From: Pseudomonadota bacterium
Lineage (GTDB): Bacteria; Pseudomonadota; Alphaproteobacteria; Acetobacterales; Acetobacteraceae
Reading direction: 5' to 3'
Length of the DNA: 16,771 nucleotides
Assembly: GCA_021828605.1 (NCBI GenBank)
Contig: JAJZEG010000258.1
Location: 1 to 16,771, forward strand
The first letter of the stretch is position 1, and the number at the start of each line of letters is the position of its first letter. This document shows, one piece after another, positions 1-7,817 of the stretch. Below the pieces are notes generated by a model. That model had not been told where the DNA came from. It saw only the letters and a program-made list of their open reading frames with translations, and searched no databases. The translations under genes and the position numbers were made by a program.

Positions 1-1370
1 TGATTGCGAACTCGAACCTGGTGCCGCATTGGGCAAATTGGGAGCATTTCAATAAGCTCGATCGGCTCGGCTTGATGATGTATGGCCAGATGACCGCCGG
101 GTCGTGGATTTATATCGGCACCCAGGGCATTGTGCAGGGCACCTATGAAACCTTCGTGGAAATGGGGCGGCGGCATTATAATGGCGACCTGGCCGGGCGC
201 TGGATTCTAACGGCGGGTTTGGGTGGGATGGGTGGTGCGCAGCCCTTGGCTGCGACCATGGCGGGGGCGTCCTGCCTGGCCATTGAGTGTCAGCCGAGCC
301 GGATCGAGATGCGGTTGCGCACCGGATACGTTGATATTCAGGCTCGCGATTTGGATGAGGCGTTGACCATTATCGAGCGCTCGTGCCGGGACCGTAAACC
401 GGTATCCGTGGCATTGTTGGGCAATGCCGCTGAGATTTTACCTTTGTTAGTGCAGCGCGGGGTGCGGCCTGATTGTGTGACCGATCAAACCTCGGCGCAT
501 GATCCGATTAATGGTTATTTGCCCAGTGGCTGGAGCCTTGATGAATGGCAGACCAAACGAGCAAGCGCGCCAAATGCGGTCGCGATAGCGGCCAAGGCAT
601 CGATGGCGGCCCATGTGCGCGCCATGTTGACCTTCTGGCAGCAAGGCGTGCCGGTGGTGGATTATGGTAATAATATTCGGCAAGTAGCACTCGACGAAGG
701 TGTGGCCAACGCTTTTGATTTTCCGGGTTTTGTCCCCGCTTATATTCGGCCGCTATTTTGCCGGGGTATCGGGCCGTTTCGCTGGGCCGCGCTATCGGGC
801 GACCCTGAGGATATTGCGCGCACCGATGCGAAAGTGAAAGAGCTATTACCTGATAACAAGGCGTTGCATCATTGGCTCGATATGGCCAAAGCGCGGATTA
901 AATTCCAGGGCCTGCCTGCGCGGATTTGTTGGGTTGGGCTTGGCGATCGGCATCGGTTGGGGCTCGCCTTTAACGAGATGGTTGCGCGCGGTGAGTTGAG
1001 CGCGCCGATTGTGATTGGGCGTGACCATTTGGATTCCGGATCGGTTGCTTCGCCGAACCGGGAAACCGAGGCTATGCGCGATGGCTCGGATGCGGTTTCT
1101 GATTGGCCCTTGCTCAATGCGTTGCTTAATTGCGCATCCGGCGCCACCTGGGTTTCACTGCATCATGGCGGCGGGGTCGGCATGGGGTTCAGCCAGCATT
1201 CCGGGATGGTGATCGTGTGTGATGGTACGCCGGATGCCGCACGGCGGATCGCGCGCGTGCTCTGGAACGACCCGGCGACCGGGGTGATGCGTCACGCGGA
1301 TGCGGGCTACGAGACCGCGCTCGATTGTGCGCGGGAGCATGGACTGGATTTACCGGGGATTTTGGGATGA
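1..1370 (+). CDS. hutU: Urocanate hydratase (urocanase), 5' end missing
   Basis: The enzyme is NAD-dependent and cytosolic; it hydrates urocanate to imidazolonepropionate, the second step of histidine degradation. The reading frame is open from base 3 (I-A-N-S-N-L before the first GTG at 21), so the gene begins left of the window. About 455 of the usual ~550-560 residues are present, and the protein ends at TGA 1368-1370. Visible family hallmarks are the glycine-rich NAD-binding stretch [26 protein letters not shown], the [20 protein letters not shown] segment with the conserved cysteine that I take as the active-site Cys, and [17 protein letters not shown]. Other hut genes would be expected to the left; none lies to the right, where a convergent regulator starts 31 bp away. 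No frameshift is seen. Identification is secure. Confidence 0.97.
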   Translation, partial: IANSNLVPHWANWEHFNKLDRLGLMMYGQMTAGSWIYIGTQGIVQGTYETFVEMGRRHYNGDLAGRWILTAGLGGMGGAQPLAATMAGASCLAIECQPSRIEMRLRTGYVDIQARDLDEALTIIERSCRDRKPVSVALLGNAAEILPLLVQRGVRPDCVTDQTSAHDPINGYLPSGWSLDEWQTKRASAPNAVAIAAKASMAAHVRAMLTFWQQGVPVVDYGNNIRQVALDEGVANAFDFPGFVPAYIRPLFCRGIGPFRWAALSGDPEDIARTDAKVKELLPDNKALHHWLDMAKARIKFQGLPARICWVGLGDRHRLGLAFNEMVARGELSAPIVIGRDHLDSGSVASPNRETEAMRDGSDAVSDWPLLNALLNCASGATWVSLHHGGGVGMGFSQHSGMVIVCDGTPDAARRIARVLWNDPATGVMRHADAGYETALDCAREHGLDLPGILG

Positions 1371-1401
1371 GCGTGGATCGCCCACCGATGCATCGCCAAA
1401 A

Positions 1402-2064
1402 TCAGATTTCAATCGGCAGACCGGCGGCTTTCCATTCGGGGAAGCCGTCTTCGAGGCGAACCGCCTGGATGCCATGGGCGCGGAGCAATTCGACCGCCTG
1501 AAACGACAGGACGCAGTACGGGCCTCGGCAATAAGCAACAACCGGTTGATCGGCACCCAGCCGGCTTAGAGCTTGATTGATTTGGTCGAGCGTAATGTTT
1601 AGCGCGCCGGGCAAATGGCCTTGGACGAACTCCCCTTGAGGCCGGACGTCGAGCAAGGTGACGCTGCCGACGCGCAGGCGCTCCAATAAGTCGGCGCGCG
1701 AAATCGGTTCGAGTTCATCTCTGGCTTGAAAATAATGCTGCATCACCAGTTGGATTTCGGCAATATTCCGCTCGCCGACACGGCCAAGTGCCGCTAACAA
1801 AGTGATGATTTCCGTTTCGGACACCAGACTATAGAGCATGCGTTTGCCGTCGCGACGCGGTGCGGCGAGGCGCGCTCGGCGCAGCACCTGTAAATGCCGC
1901 GAGGCGTTCGCGAGCGGCACATCAAGGCGCAAAGCGAGTTCCTCGACGCTATATTCGCCTTGCGCGAGCAGTTCGAGCATTTCGATCCGATGCGCGTGGG
2001 ACAGCGCCGCCGCGATCGTGGCCAGATGGGCGAAAATTTGTTGCTTGGGTCCAGTGATTGACAT
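1402..2064 (-). CDS. ArsR-family regulator fused to a rhodanese domain
   Basis: A predicted 220-residue DNA-binding repressor. Residues ~10-95 form an ArsR/SmtB winged helix, with the recognition-helix region around VPLANASRHLQVLRRARLAA at 49-68. Residues ~123-218 form a rhodanese domain with LLDVRPQGEFVQGHLPGA and the active-site loop CRGPYC (Cys179, Cys184). The ATG at 2064 is chosen because the winged-helix fold begins there; the frame is open to 2136 but would then run across the palindromic operator. The ArsR part has no cysteine, so the paired-cysteine persulfide switch of SqrR/BigR is absent and any sulfur sensing should be in the rhodanese loop. It is divergent from a persulfide-dioxygenase-like gene and an MFS gene, which it likely represses together with itself. 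The family is clear; the ligand is inferred. Confidence 0.92.
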   Translation of the reverse strand: MSITGPKQQIFAHLATIAAALSHAHRIEMLELLAQGEYSVEELALRLDVPLANASRHLQVLRRARLAAPRRDGKRMLYSLVSETEIITLLAALGRVGERNIAEIQLVMQHYFQARDELEPISRADLLERLRVGSVTLLDVRPQGEFVQGHLPGALNITLDQINQALSRLGADQPVVAYCRGPYCVLSFQAVELLRAHGIQAVRLEDGFPEWKAAGLPIEI

Positions 2065-2074
2065 GACCGACGAC

Positions 2075-2106
2075 TCATTCAATAAATATCGATATTGATA
2101 GAATGA
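2075..2106. promoter_or_regulatory. Probable ArsR-type operator: 32-bp imperfect palindrome
   Basis: The half-sites 2075-2090 and 2091-2106 match as inverted repeats at 14 of 16 positions. The centre, AATATCGATATT (2085-2096), is perfect. The site is A/T-rich in a GC-rich neighbourhood and sits between the divergent regulator (ATG at 2064) and hydrolase (ATG at 2157), where an ArsR dimer would block both promoters. A weak -10-like TAGAAT (2099-2104) overlaps the right arm. Assignment to this regulator is inferred from position and symmetry. Confidence 0.5.
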
Positions 2107-2156
2107 CAGCGTGCCACAAGCCAAGCGCGGCGGCAACCCGACCGAAGGATGATATC

Positions 2157-2888
2157 ATGATTTTGCGCCAATATTTACATAGCGAACCGACGGCGGCCTC
2201 GTATTTGCTCGGTTGCGTGGGCAAAGCTGCGAGCGTGGTGGTTGATCCGCTATTCCCGATCAAGCCTTATATTGATGCGGCGGCAGGTGCGGGCACGCCG
2301 ATCCGGCTGGTGATCGACACTCATATCCATGCTGATCATCGCTCGGCGGGGCGCGCACTCGCACAGGCGACAGGGGCCGAGTATGCGATCCATCAATCGG
2401 CAGAGGTTGATTACGAATGCCGGCGGGTTGTTGATGGCGAGCGGATTGAACTTGGCAATGTTACGTTGGAGGTTTTGCATACGCCCGGCCATACGCCGGA
2501 ACATATTTGCCTGCTCGTTACCGACCGCACCCGCGCGGATGCACCGTGGAGCTTGCTGGGGGGTCATACGCTGATGGTTGGCGATGTGGGCCGCACCGAG
2601 CTGGCCACCGATGCCGCCACCGGGGCGCGGGATTTATTTACCAGCCTGACCCGACTTAAATTATTGCCTGATCATATTGAATTATTACCCGGCGCATTGG
2701 CGGGCTCGGTTTGTGGACGCGGCCTGTCGGGTAAGCCAGTTTCCACCATCGGGTTCGAGCGTCGCTATAATCCGGCATTCAGCATCGGAGACCAAGAGCG
2801 TTTCGTCGCCTTTATGCTTGAAAACATCCCGCCCCCGCCTGAAGCTGCTGCGGAATTGCGGGCGTGGAATGCCGGATTAGCTGAATGA
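2157..2888 (+). CDS. MBL-fold hydrolase, persulfide dioxygenase-like
   Basis: A 243-residue metallo-beta-lactamase-fold protein of the ETHE1/SDO (Blh) type, whose characterised members oxidise glutathione persulfide to sulfite using one iron. Visible metal-site motifs are HIHADH (His56, His58, Asp60, His61), TPGHTPEH (His112) and VGDVGRTEL (Asp143), followed by the family tail GSVCGRGLSGKPVSTIGFER (183-202). The last metal-binding His, usually in a P-A-H motif before this tail, is replaced: the sequence reads PGAL with Ala180. The ATG at 2157 is chosen because GAAGGA at 2144-2149 is well spaced before it and homology begins at once; an in-frame ATG at 2103 lies inside the operator. It is divergent from the ArsR-rhodanese gene and overlaps the MFS gene by 4 bp (ATGA). 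The role in sulfur detoxification is inferred, and activity is uncertain because of Ala180. Confidence 0.85.
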   Translation: MILRQYLHSEPTAASYLLGCVGKAASVVVDPLFPIKPYIDAAAGAGTPIRLVIDTHIHADHRSAGRALAQATGAEYAIHQSAEVDYECRRVVDGERIELGNVTLEVLHTPGHTPEHICLLVTDRTRADAPWSLLGGHTLMVGDVGRTELATDAATGARDLFTSLTRLKLLPDHIELLPGALAGSVCGRGLSGKPVSTIGFERRYNPAFSIGDQERFVAFMLENIPPPPEAAAELRAWNAGLAE

Positions 2889-4129
2889 GCGACCTGCCGG
2901 GTTTAGCGATCTATCGCCGCGGCATCGCGCTCAATCGCAATCAGTTTACCCTCCAGGCAGTCCAGGTATTTTTTGTTGGCCTGATGATTGGCATGGAACG
3001 TGCGGTGTTGCCTACATTGGCCCGTGGGTTCGGTGTGGCGCCGGATGCTTTTTTGTTCCTGGCGAGTTTTGTATTGTCGTTCGGTTTGGTCAAGGGTGCG
3101 CTCAATCTGGTCGCGGGTGGGCTTGCCGATCGGTATGGGCGCAAGCCGGTGTTAGTGGCTGGCTGGATCGCAGCGATTCCGATTCCGCTGCTGATTTGGG
3201 CGGCGCCGAATTGGTGGTGGATTATTGGTGCCAATATTTTCCTCGGCGTCAATCAGGGTTTTACCTGGACCATGACGGTGACCAGTCAGATTGACCTCGC
3301 CGCCAGCAATCAGCGCGGGCTCGCGGTCGGCATCAATGAAGCCATTGGTTATGTTGCCGTGGGTGTTGCCGGGGTCGGAAGCGCGCTGCTGGCGGAAGTG
3401 ATAGGTGCGCGTGCCGCGTTATTGTTAGTGGGTTTGGTTACCATCGGCTTAGCCCTCGCCGCGATTATCGCGGTGCGTGACACCATCGCTTGGGTTAAAG
3501 CCGAACATGCCGAGTCAGGACCAAGCGCCGCGCCGGATCAGTCCTTGACGCTGCGCGCAATTTTTATCCGTATCTCGTTTCAAGATAGAGTCGGGCGGGC
3601 GATTTGCCAAGGTGGGGTGGTCAATAAGATTGCTGATACACTGGTCTGGGTGATGTTCCCGCTATTCTTTAAGGCGCATGGTGTGACGTTAGTACAAATC
3701 GGCTGGCTGACCGGCACCTACGCGATGGTTTGGGGCCTGTCGCAGCTTTGGACCGGGCATTTGGGTGATCGGATCGGCAGGCGGCGCCCGGTGGTTGCCG
3801 GATTTTTCATGCTCGCACTGGGCATCGCGATTACCGCAATGGGGGTAAATATTATGGTCTGGTTGCCAGCAGCGATTATCATGGGTGTTGGCATGGCCTT
3901 GCTTTATCCTAATTTAATCGCGGCGATGTCGGATCAGGCTGCGCCATTACAGCGGGGCAAGGCGTTGGGCACCTATCGGTATTGGCGCGACACTGGGTAT
4001 GCGATCGGCGCGCTGATGTTGGGCCTGATCGCGCAGATCACCCGAACCACGGCGCCGACATTATGGGTGACTGCTTCTCTGGTCGCGGGCTCGGCGGTTT
4101 GGCTCATGCGAGCACTACCGCGCGCCTGA
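2885..4129 (+). CDS. Major facilitator superfamily transporter
   Basis: A 414-residue inner-membrane protein with about 12 hydrophobic segments in two halves, separated by a polar loop around residues 203-222. The loop signature of MFS carriers occurs twice: GGLADRYGRKPVL (78-90) and GHLGDRIGRRRPVV (291-304). Its ATG lies within the stop of the upstream MBL hydrolase (ATGA, 2885-2888), so the two are translationally coupled and share the putative ArsR operator. The context suggests export of a sulfur compound or another product of the hydrolase, but the sequence alone does not give the substrate. It ends only 4 bp from the convergent exosortase stop, leaving no room for a separate terminator between them. 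Confidence 0.9.
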   Translation: MSDLPGLAIYRRGIALNRNQFTLQAVQVFFVGLMIGMERAVLPTLARGFGVAPDAFLFLASFVLSFGLVKGALNLVAGGLADRYGRKPVLVAGWIAAIPIPLLIWAAPNWWWIIGANIFLGVNQGFTWTMTVTSQIDLAASNQRGLAVGINEAIGYVAVGVAGVGSALLAEVIGARAALLLVGLVTIGLALAAIIAVRDTIAWVKAEHAESGPSAAPDQSLTLRAIFIRISFQDRVGRAICQGGVVNKIADTLVWVMFPLFFKAHGVTLVQIGWLTGTYAMVWGLSQLWTGHLGDRIGRRRPVVAGFFMLALGIAITAMGVNIMVWLPAAIIMGVGMALLYPNLIAAMSDQAAPLQRGKALGTYRYWRDTGYAIGALMLGLIAQITRTTAPTLWVTASLVAGSAVWLMRALPRA

Positions 4130-4133
4130 TGGG

Positions 4134-5588
4134 TCAACGAACCGAACCATGTGCGAATGCGCGCAAAGCCGAGCCGGTCAAAGCAGGGTTGCTTAAGGCC
4201 ATTTGTAAGGCTGTGCGGGTTTCAGGCTGGTGGGCCGACAGGCGCACGACCACCACCAGTTGGGCATAATGGGTGCTGAATAAGCCGGGCAGCATATGCC
4301 ACCGCGTAATCAATGAGCCGAGCGTTTGCTGGCCACTGATCAGCAAAGCGCTTGCCGCCATCTGGCGTCCGGATTTACTAACGGCCAGCTGCCATTGATG
4401 CGTGTTTGGTCCGCGTGCGCGGATCAGAGCCAGATGCGCTTCGCGCAAATCGATCAGGCCGAGTTGCCGACGCAAATCGAAAATCGGCTCGGGCGTTGTG
4501 CCCGGCGGAAATGCAACAAGGGTGATGTGCGCTCCCTGATTGCAGGAAAAATCACGACGAATCGCGGCTAATGGTAATTTACCGGGAGGTGAAGGCCGCA
4601 ATTGACATTCGCTCAAGCGGGTGGGCGGCGTAATAGGCGTATGTTGAATAGTCCGATCCATGGCGAGGCCGGTGATCGGAGCGGCAATGCTGACCAGCAG
4701 CACTAAAATTGTCGCAACGAGGCGGGCATTATTGGACCTTGACGCATTACGGGCACGCGGCAGGCTTGGCGGTGCGTGATCTTCGCGGAATGGCAGCCCG
4801 AGTAGAATGATTGCCATCAACACCATCGAGAAGAAAATATAGCCGTATAATACATGATCGGTTGCTGCGGCTTTGGCGCTGCCTTCAGCGTAGCCGAGCG
4901 CGATAATGCCAATCGCGCGCAATCCGTTAGCGATGACCGGCACGATCACGCAAACCGCAATAAAACAGAGGCGGCGGACGGTGGACCGGAAAATCACCAG
5001 CGCATACAGCACAGCGAAGGCGATCGCCGCGATTAGAAATCGCAGGCCGGCGCAGGCTTGAGCGATCCGGAAGGCGCCAGCGCGGATCTCGATTGTCGTG
5101 CCGTGCAAATAATGCGTGATACCAAGCAGGGTTAAACCACGCGCGGCAAAATCAGCGGTGAAATGCTGAAGCGGGGCAACCAGAAAGCCACCGAACGGTA
5201 CCAGAAAAAATAAATACCAGCACGGTGCCCGGAAATACCAATAGACCGGTCCGCCAACAACGCCGAGGAGCAAACATTGCAGCAAAGCCATGGCGGCGAG
5301 TTGACGGCCTTCCATAATGCCGAGCCGATCAGCAACCAGCCAGAGCACCGCGAAAGGGATGGCGAGCAAAGCGGCGCCGGGAGCCGCCGAGGGCGTCAGG
5401 TGGGTAAAGCCGCTGCGGCGTTCCCAAACCAGAAACAATGCAATCGGCAGGATCAAAAAACAATGATTATAGGCCGTGGATGCAAGCCAGACGCTAACAG
5501 CGGCGATGGCTTCGTGGGTGAAGGCGATGCCAAAAACCAGCAGGCCGAATGCAAGGATCAATCCGCTTTGACGCCATGCGGGGTTCAT
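4134..5588 (-). CDS. xrtA: Exosortase A with C-terminal EpsI-like periplasmic domain
   Basis: A polytopic membrane protein that would cleave and anchor or transfer PEP-CTERM proteins at the outer face of the inner membrane. The 484 residues comprise about eight transmembrane segments (1-266), a polar loop, one more segment (~289-309) and a ~175-residue C-terminal domain. The catalytic triad is visible: Cys179 in AQACAGLRF, Arg224 in NGLRAIG and His245 in TDHVLYGY. The C-terminal part sits where XrtA proteins carry a fused EpsI domain, but it is divergent; it has only two cysteines (328, 349), which could form a disulfide. The ATG at 5588 overlaps the glycosyltransferase stop by 4 bp (ATGA). 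This is the last gene of the EPS operon. No PEP-CTERM substrate is encoded in the window. Confidence 0.93.
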   Translation of the reverse strand: MNPAWRQSGLILAFGLLVFGIAFTHEAIAAVSVWLASTAYNHCFLILPIALFLVWERRSGFTHLTPSAAPGAALLAIPFAVLWLVADRLGIMEGRQLAAMALLQCLLLGVVGGPVYWYFRAPCWYLFFLVPFGGFLVAPLQHFTADFAARGLTLLGITHYLHGTTIEIRAGAFRIAQACAGLRFLIAAIAFAVLYALVIFRSTVRRLCFIAVCVIVPVIANGLRAIGIIALGYAEGSAKAAATDHVLYGYIFFSMVLMAIILLGLPFREDHAPPSLPRARNASRSNNARLVATILVLLVSIAAPITGLAMDRTIQHTPITPPTRLSECQLRPSPPGKLPLAAIRRDFSCNQGAHITLVAFPPGTTPEPIFDLRRQLGLIDLREAHLALIRARGPNTHQWQLAVSKSGRQMAASALLISGQQTLGSLITRWHMLPGLFSTHYAQLVVVVRLSAHQPETRTALQMALSNPALTGSALRAFAHGSVR

Positions 5589-6769
5589 GCGAGTGCGCGG
5601 TCCAAAGCGGCGAGCGGCGTCGCCCAGCTATGCTGGGTCAGCACGGACTGCCGCGCCGCCACACCCAGCCCTGGCCAATCACCCCGCAGCACTGCGCGCG
5701 CATTCACAATCATCGTGGCGGCGTCATCGGCAACCAGCGCATCGCGACACGGCGTGGCCGCGATGCCAGTGAGGGCTGCACGCGTGGCAAGCACCGGGCG
5801 TGCCATCGCCATGGCTTCGAGCACTTTGTTCTGGATCCCACGGGCGATGCGCAAAGGGGCTACGGCAAGCGCCGCATGGGCAAGATAAGGCCTGATATCA
5901 GCCACGTTCGCATGCAGAGCAATATTCGGTTCCGTCGCAAGTGCCCGGATTGCGGCGGATGGGTCTGATCCGACGATGTGAAAAATCGGGCAAGGAGTGT
6001 CGGTGGTGAGCGTGGGCAGCACTGCTGATGCGAACCACAAGCAGGCATCGATATTGGGCCGGTAATCGAGCGCACCGGTGAACACGATCGGGGGATGACC
6101 GGGTATATAGGGATTAGCGGTTGGGCGGTTTGGGTTAAAAAAATCAGCATCAATTCCATTCGGGACCGCTTGCGTGCGGGATGCTGTTTCGGGCGCTAAC
6201 GCGGTGAAGCGGGTGCGTTCGGCCTCTGAAACCAGGAACGTGCGCTCAAAGCGTGCGGTGCTCGCCCGTTCGAGTGCGAGAAGGGTGCGCGCCTCGCGCC
6301 GCCAGATCAGATTTTTGGGCCAAAATGATTGATCGCCATAGGCCGCGAATTTTTCGGAATCGAGATCGACCATGTCGAATAACGTTGGCATATCGGCCAG
6401 TGGATCAAGATAAGGCGCCATGGCCGTCGAAAACACCAAGGCCCGTGCGATCGGGTAGGTTTGGCGCGTATGGCGCACCCAGTCGCTCAAAAGTCGATCA
6501 TGGAAATAACCGATGCTGAGTGGCGCCCCCGGACGGAGCCGGGCGATGGCGCGCCAACGGGCGCGATCAGGATTGAGAGGGATCGCCGCGAGTGAAGCTA
6601 AATTGGCACGCAGCGCGCCCAAATGCGCCATATCTTCGGGGCGATCAACAAAGCAGCCCAGATGCACATCAAAGCGGTGACGCAAATGATCGAGCCACCG
6701 GAATGAGCGGATTTTATCGCCCTTATTGGGCGGATAAGGCAGCCGATGGGCGAGGAACAATAAATGCAT
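5585..6769 (-). CDS. XrtA/EPS-locus glycosyltransferase (GT-B, family 4 type)
   Basis: A 394-residue cytosolic or membrane-associated glycosyltransferase resembling the PEP-CTERM/EpsH1-associated sugar transferase family (TIGR03087). The N-terminus LLFLAHRLPYPPNKGDKIRS is characteristic of that family. The C-terminal half has the nucleotide-sugar-binding features of family 4 GT-B enzymes: VPNGID, FTGALDYRPNID and GIQNKVLEAMAMARPV, in which the glutamate is the usual donor contact. It should add a sugar to the lipid-linked repeat unit of the exopolysaccharide; donor and acceptor are unknown. The ATG at 6769 lies 6 bp after the FemAB-like stop with only a weak ribosome site. It overlaps the exosortase start by 4 bp, so the two are probably co-translated. 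Confidence 0.92.
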   Translation of the reverse strand: MHLLFLAHRLPYPPNKGDKIRSFRWLDHLRHRFDVHLGCFVDRPEDMAHLGALRANLASLAAIPLNPDRARWRAIARLRPGAPLSIGYFHDRLLSDWVRHTRQTYPIARALVFSTAMAPYLDPLADMPTLFDMVDLDSEKFAAYGDQSFWPKNLIWRREARTLLALERASTARFERTFLVSEAERTRFTALAPETASRTQAVPNGIDADFFNPNRPTANPYIPGHPPIVFTGALDYRPNIDACLWFASAVLPTLTTDTPCPIFHIVGSDPSAAIRALATEPNIALHANVADIRPYLAHAALAVAPLRIARGIQNKVLEAMAMARPVLATRAALTGIAATPCRDALVADDAATMIVNARAVLRGDWPGLGVAARQSVLTQHSWATPLAALDRALA

Positions 6770-6775
6770 TCGTGA

Positions 6776-7816
6776 TTAACCGAGACCGCGAACAATCGAG
6801 GGGCCAAGGCGATTGACCACTGATCGAGGCAAGCGCCGCCAAAGGGCGATCAACCTGCGGTATTTCGGGTTGAGCGGATTATTGTCAGGAATTGTTGCCC
6901 CCGAAGCAAGGGCAAATTGATAGGATAGAGGCTCAGGAGCAAAGCCCCAGTTTTTTTTGAAAGCGAAAGCGCCCGTGCCTGCCTTGCTGCGACCGAAATC
7001 GAATTGCGACAAGCCCTTGCTAATCGCGTGGCGCATCAAGGCCCAGTACATGAAATCATGGCCACCGAGATGTCGCGCCGCAATCCCTCCCCCCGCGTAA
7101 TAAGGGATAATTTCGCTTCGAAATTGAAATGATAAAACCGCACAAATTGGCAGATTATCATGATTGACCGTTAACACCTCGACATCCTTACCGAATTGGT
7201 TGAGCAGTGCCTTGACATAGCGACGCGAAAAAACCGGCGTGCCGAGATGATGCAGACTTTCTGCATAGAGGGCATAAAAAGGCTCAACGGTATGCTCAAT
7301 TCGACTGGTTAAACCATGCTCAATCGCTTTGCGTACGACCGCGCGCTGTTTGCGGGCAATCAGATTGAGCGCGTCCTCCTCGCGCAGTGGCAGCGCCTTG
7401 CGGAAGGTGAAATAGAGCGGTTCGGGGATGGTGAACTGGTTGGGATCAAGGCCAAGCGGGGTGCGGGATCGAAATTCGCAAACCGGCACCCCCCGTTCGC
7501 GTTGGAGAGTGAGCGCGGCTTCCGCCAAGCCTTGGAGGGTGGCGGCGTCCGTGGCGATGGGTCCGCCATAAACGGCAAACGGTAGTGAGACCAAGGAATG
7601 ACCGAACAGCAGCGTTTTCACCTCGGCGAGGGGTAGGATGCCGCAAATCTGGCGATCGCGTTCGGCGAGCAGAAAAAATGGCCGATGACCAAAACCAGTC
7701 GCCAGAATGTTAGACCAGCCGAACCGGTGAAAGAACGTGCTGTCGGGATGGTTCATGACGAACTCATCCCAAGCGGCTGCATCATCGGGCGAAGCACTGC
7801 GATAATGGAGAGTCAT
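6776..7816 (-). CDS. FemAB-like XrtA/PEP-CTERM system protein
   Basis: A 346-residue soluble protein of the GNAT-like FemAB fold, matching the FemAB-related family found beside exosortase A genes (TIGR03019). Supporting segments are FFHRFGWSNILATGFGHRPF near the N-terminus, LIARKQRAVVRKAIEHGL in the middle, and YYAGGGIAARHLGGHDFMYW and FDFGRSKAGTGAFAFKKNWG in the C-terminal acyltransferase half. Classical FemAB proteins add amino acids from aminoacyl-tRNA to peptidoglycan precursors. In these EPS loci the substrate is not known, and transfer of an aminoacyl or acyl group to the polymer is a guess. The ATG at 7816 begins one base after the deacetylase stop. An eight-A run in the coding strand (6951-6958) encodes the lysine pair. 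Confidence 0.92.
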   Translation of the reverse strand: MTLHYRSASPDDAAAWDEFVMNHPDSTFFHRFGWSNILATGFGHRPFFLLAERDRQICGILPLAEVKTLLFGHSLVSLPFAVYGGPIATDAATLQGLAEAALTLQRERGVPVCEFRSRTPLGLDPNQFTIPEPLYFTFRKALPLREEDALNLIARKQRAVVRKAIEHGLTSRIEHTVEPFYALYAESLHHLGTPVFSRRYVKALLNQFGKDVEVLTVNHDNLPICAVLSFQFRSEIIPYYAGGGIAARHLGGHDFMYWALMRHAISKGLSQFDFGRSKAGTGAFAFKKNWGFAPEPLSYQFALASGATIPDNNPLNPKYRRLIALWRRLPRSVVNRLGPSIVRGLG

Positions 7817-7817
7817 T

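Noticed and set aside
1386..1395. Palindrome CGATGCATCG between hutU and the convergent regulator, considered as a terminator.
   Set aside because: No loop of usable size and no T-run on either strand; probably chance.
2103..2156. N-terminal extension of the MBL hydrolase from an upstream ATG at 2103.
   Set aside because: It overlaps the operator and has no ribosome site; the ATG at 2157 has a well-placed GAAGGA and starts the homologous region.
5277..5968. Long plus-strand open frames opposite the exosortase and glycosyltransferase genes.
   Set aside because: They are antisense to well-supported genes, have no recognisable domains and show the low-complexity Arg/Ala/Gly/Ser look of reverse-frame translations in GC-rich DNA.
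6951..6958. Eight-T run in the FemAB-like gene (and the eight-A run at 9528-9535 in the ATPase gene) as further slippage tracts.
   Set aside because: Both encode conserved-looking Lys or Phe runs of the families and are ordinary in length; weaker candidates than the G runs.
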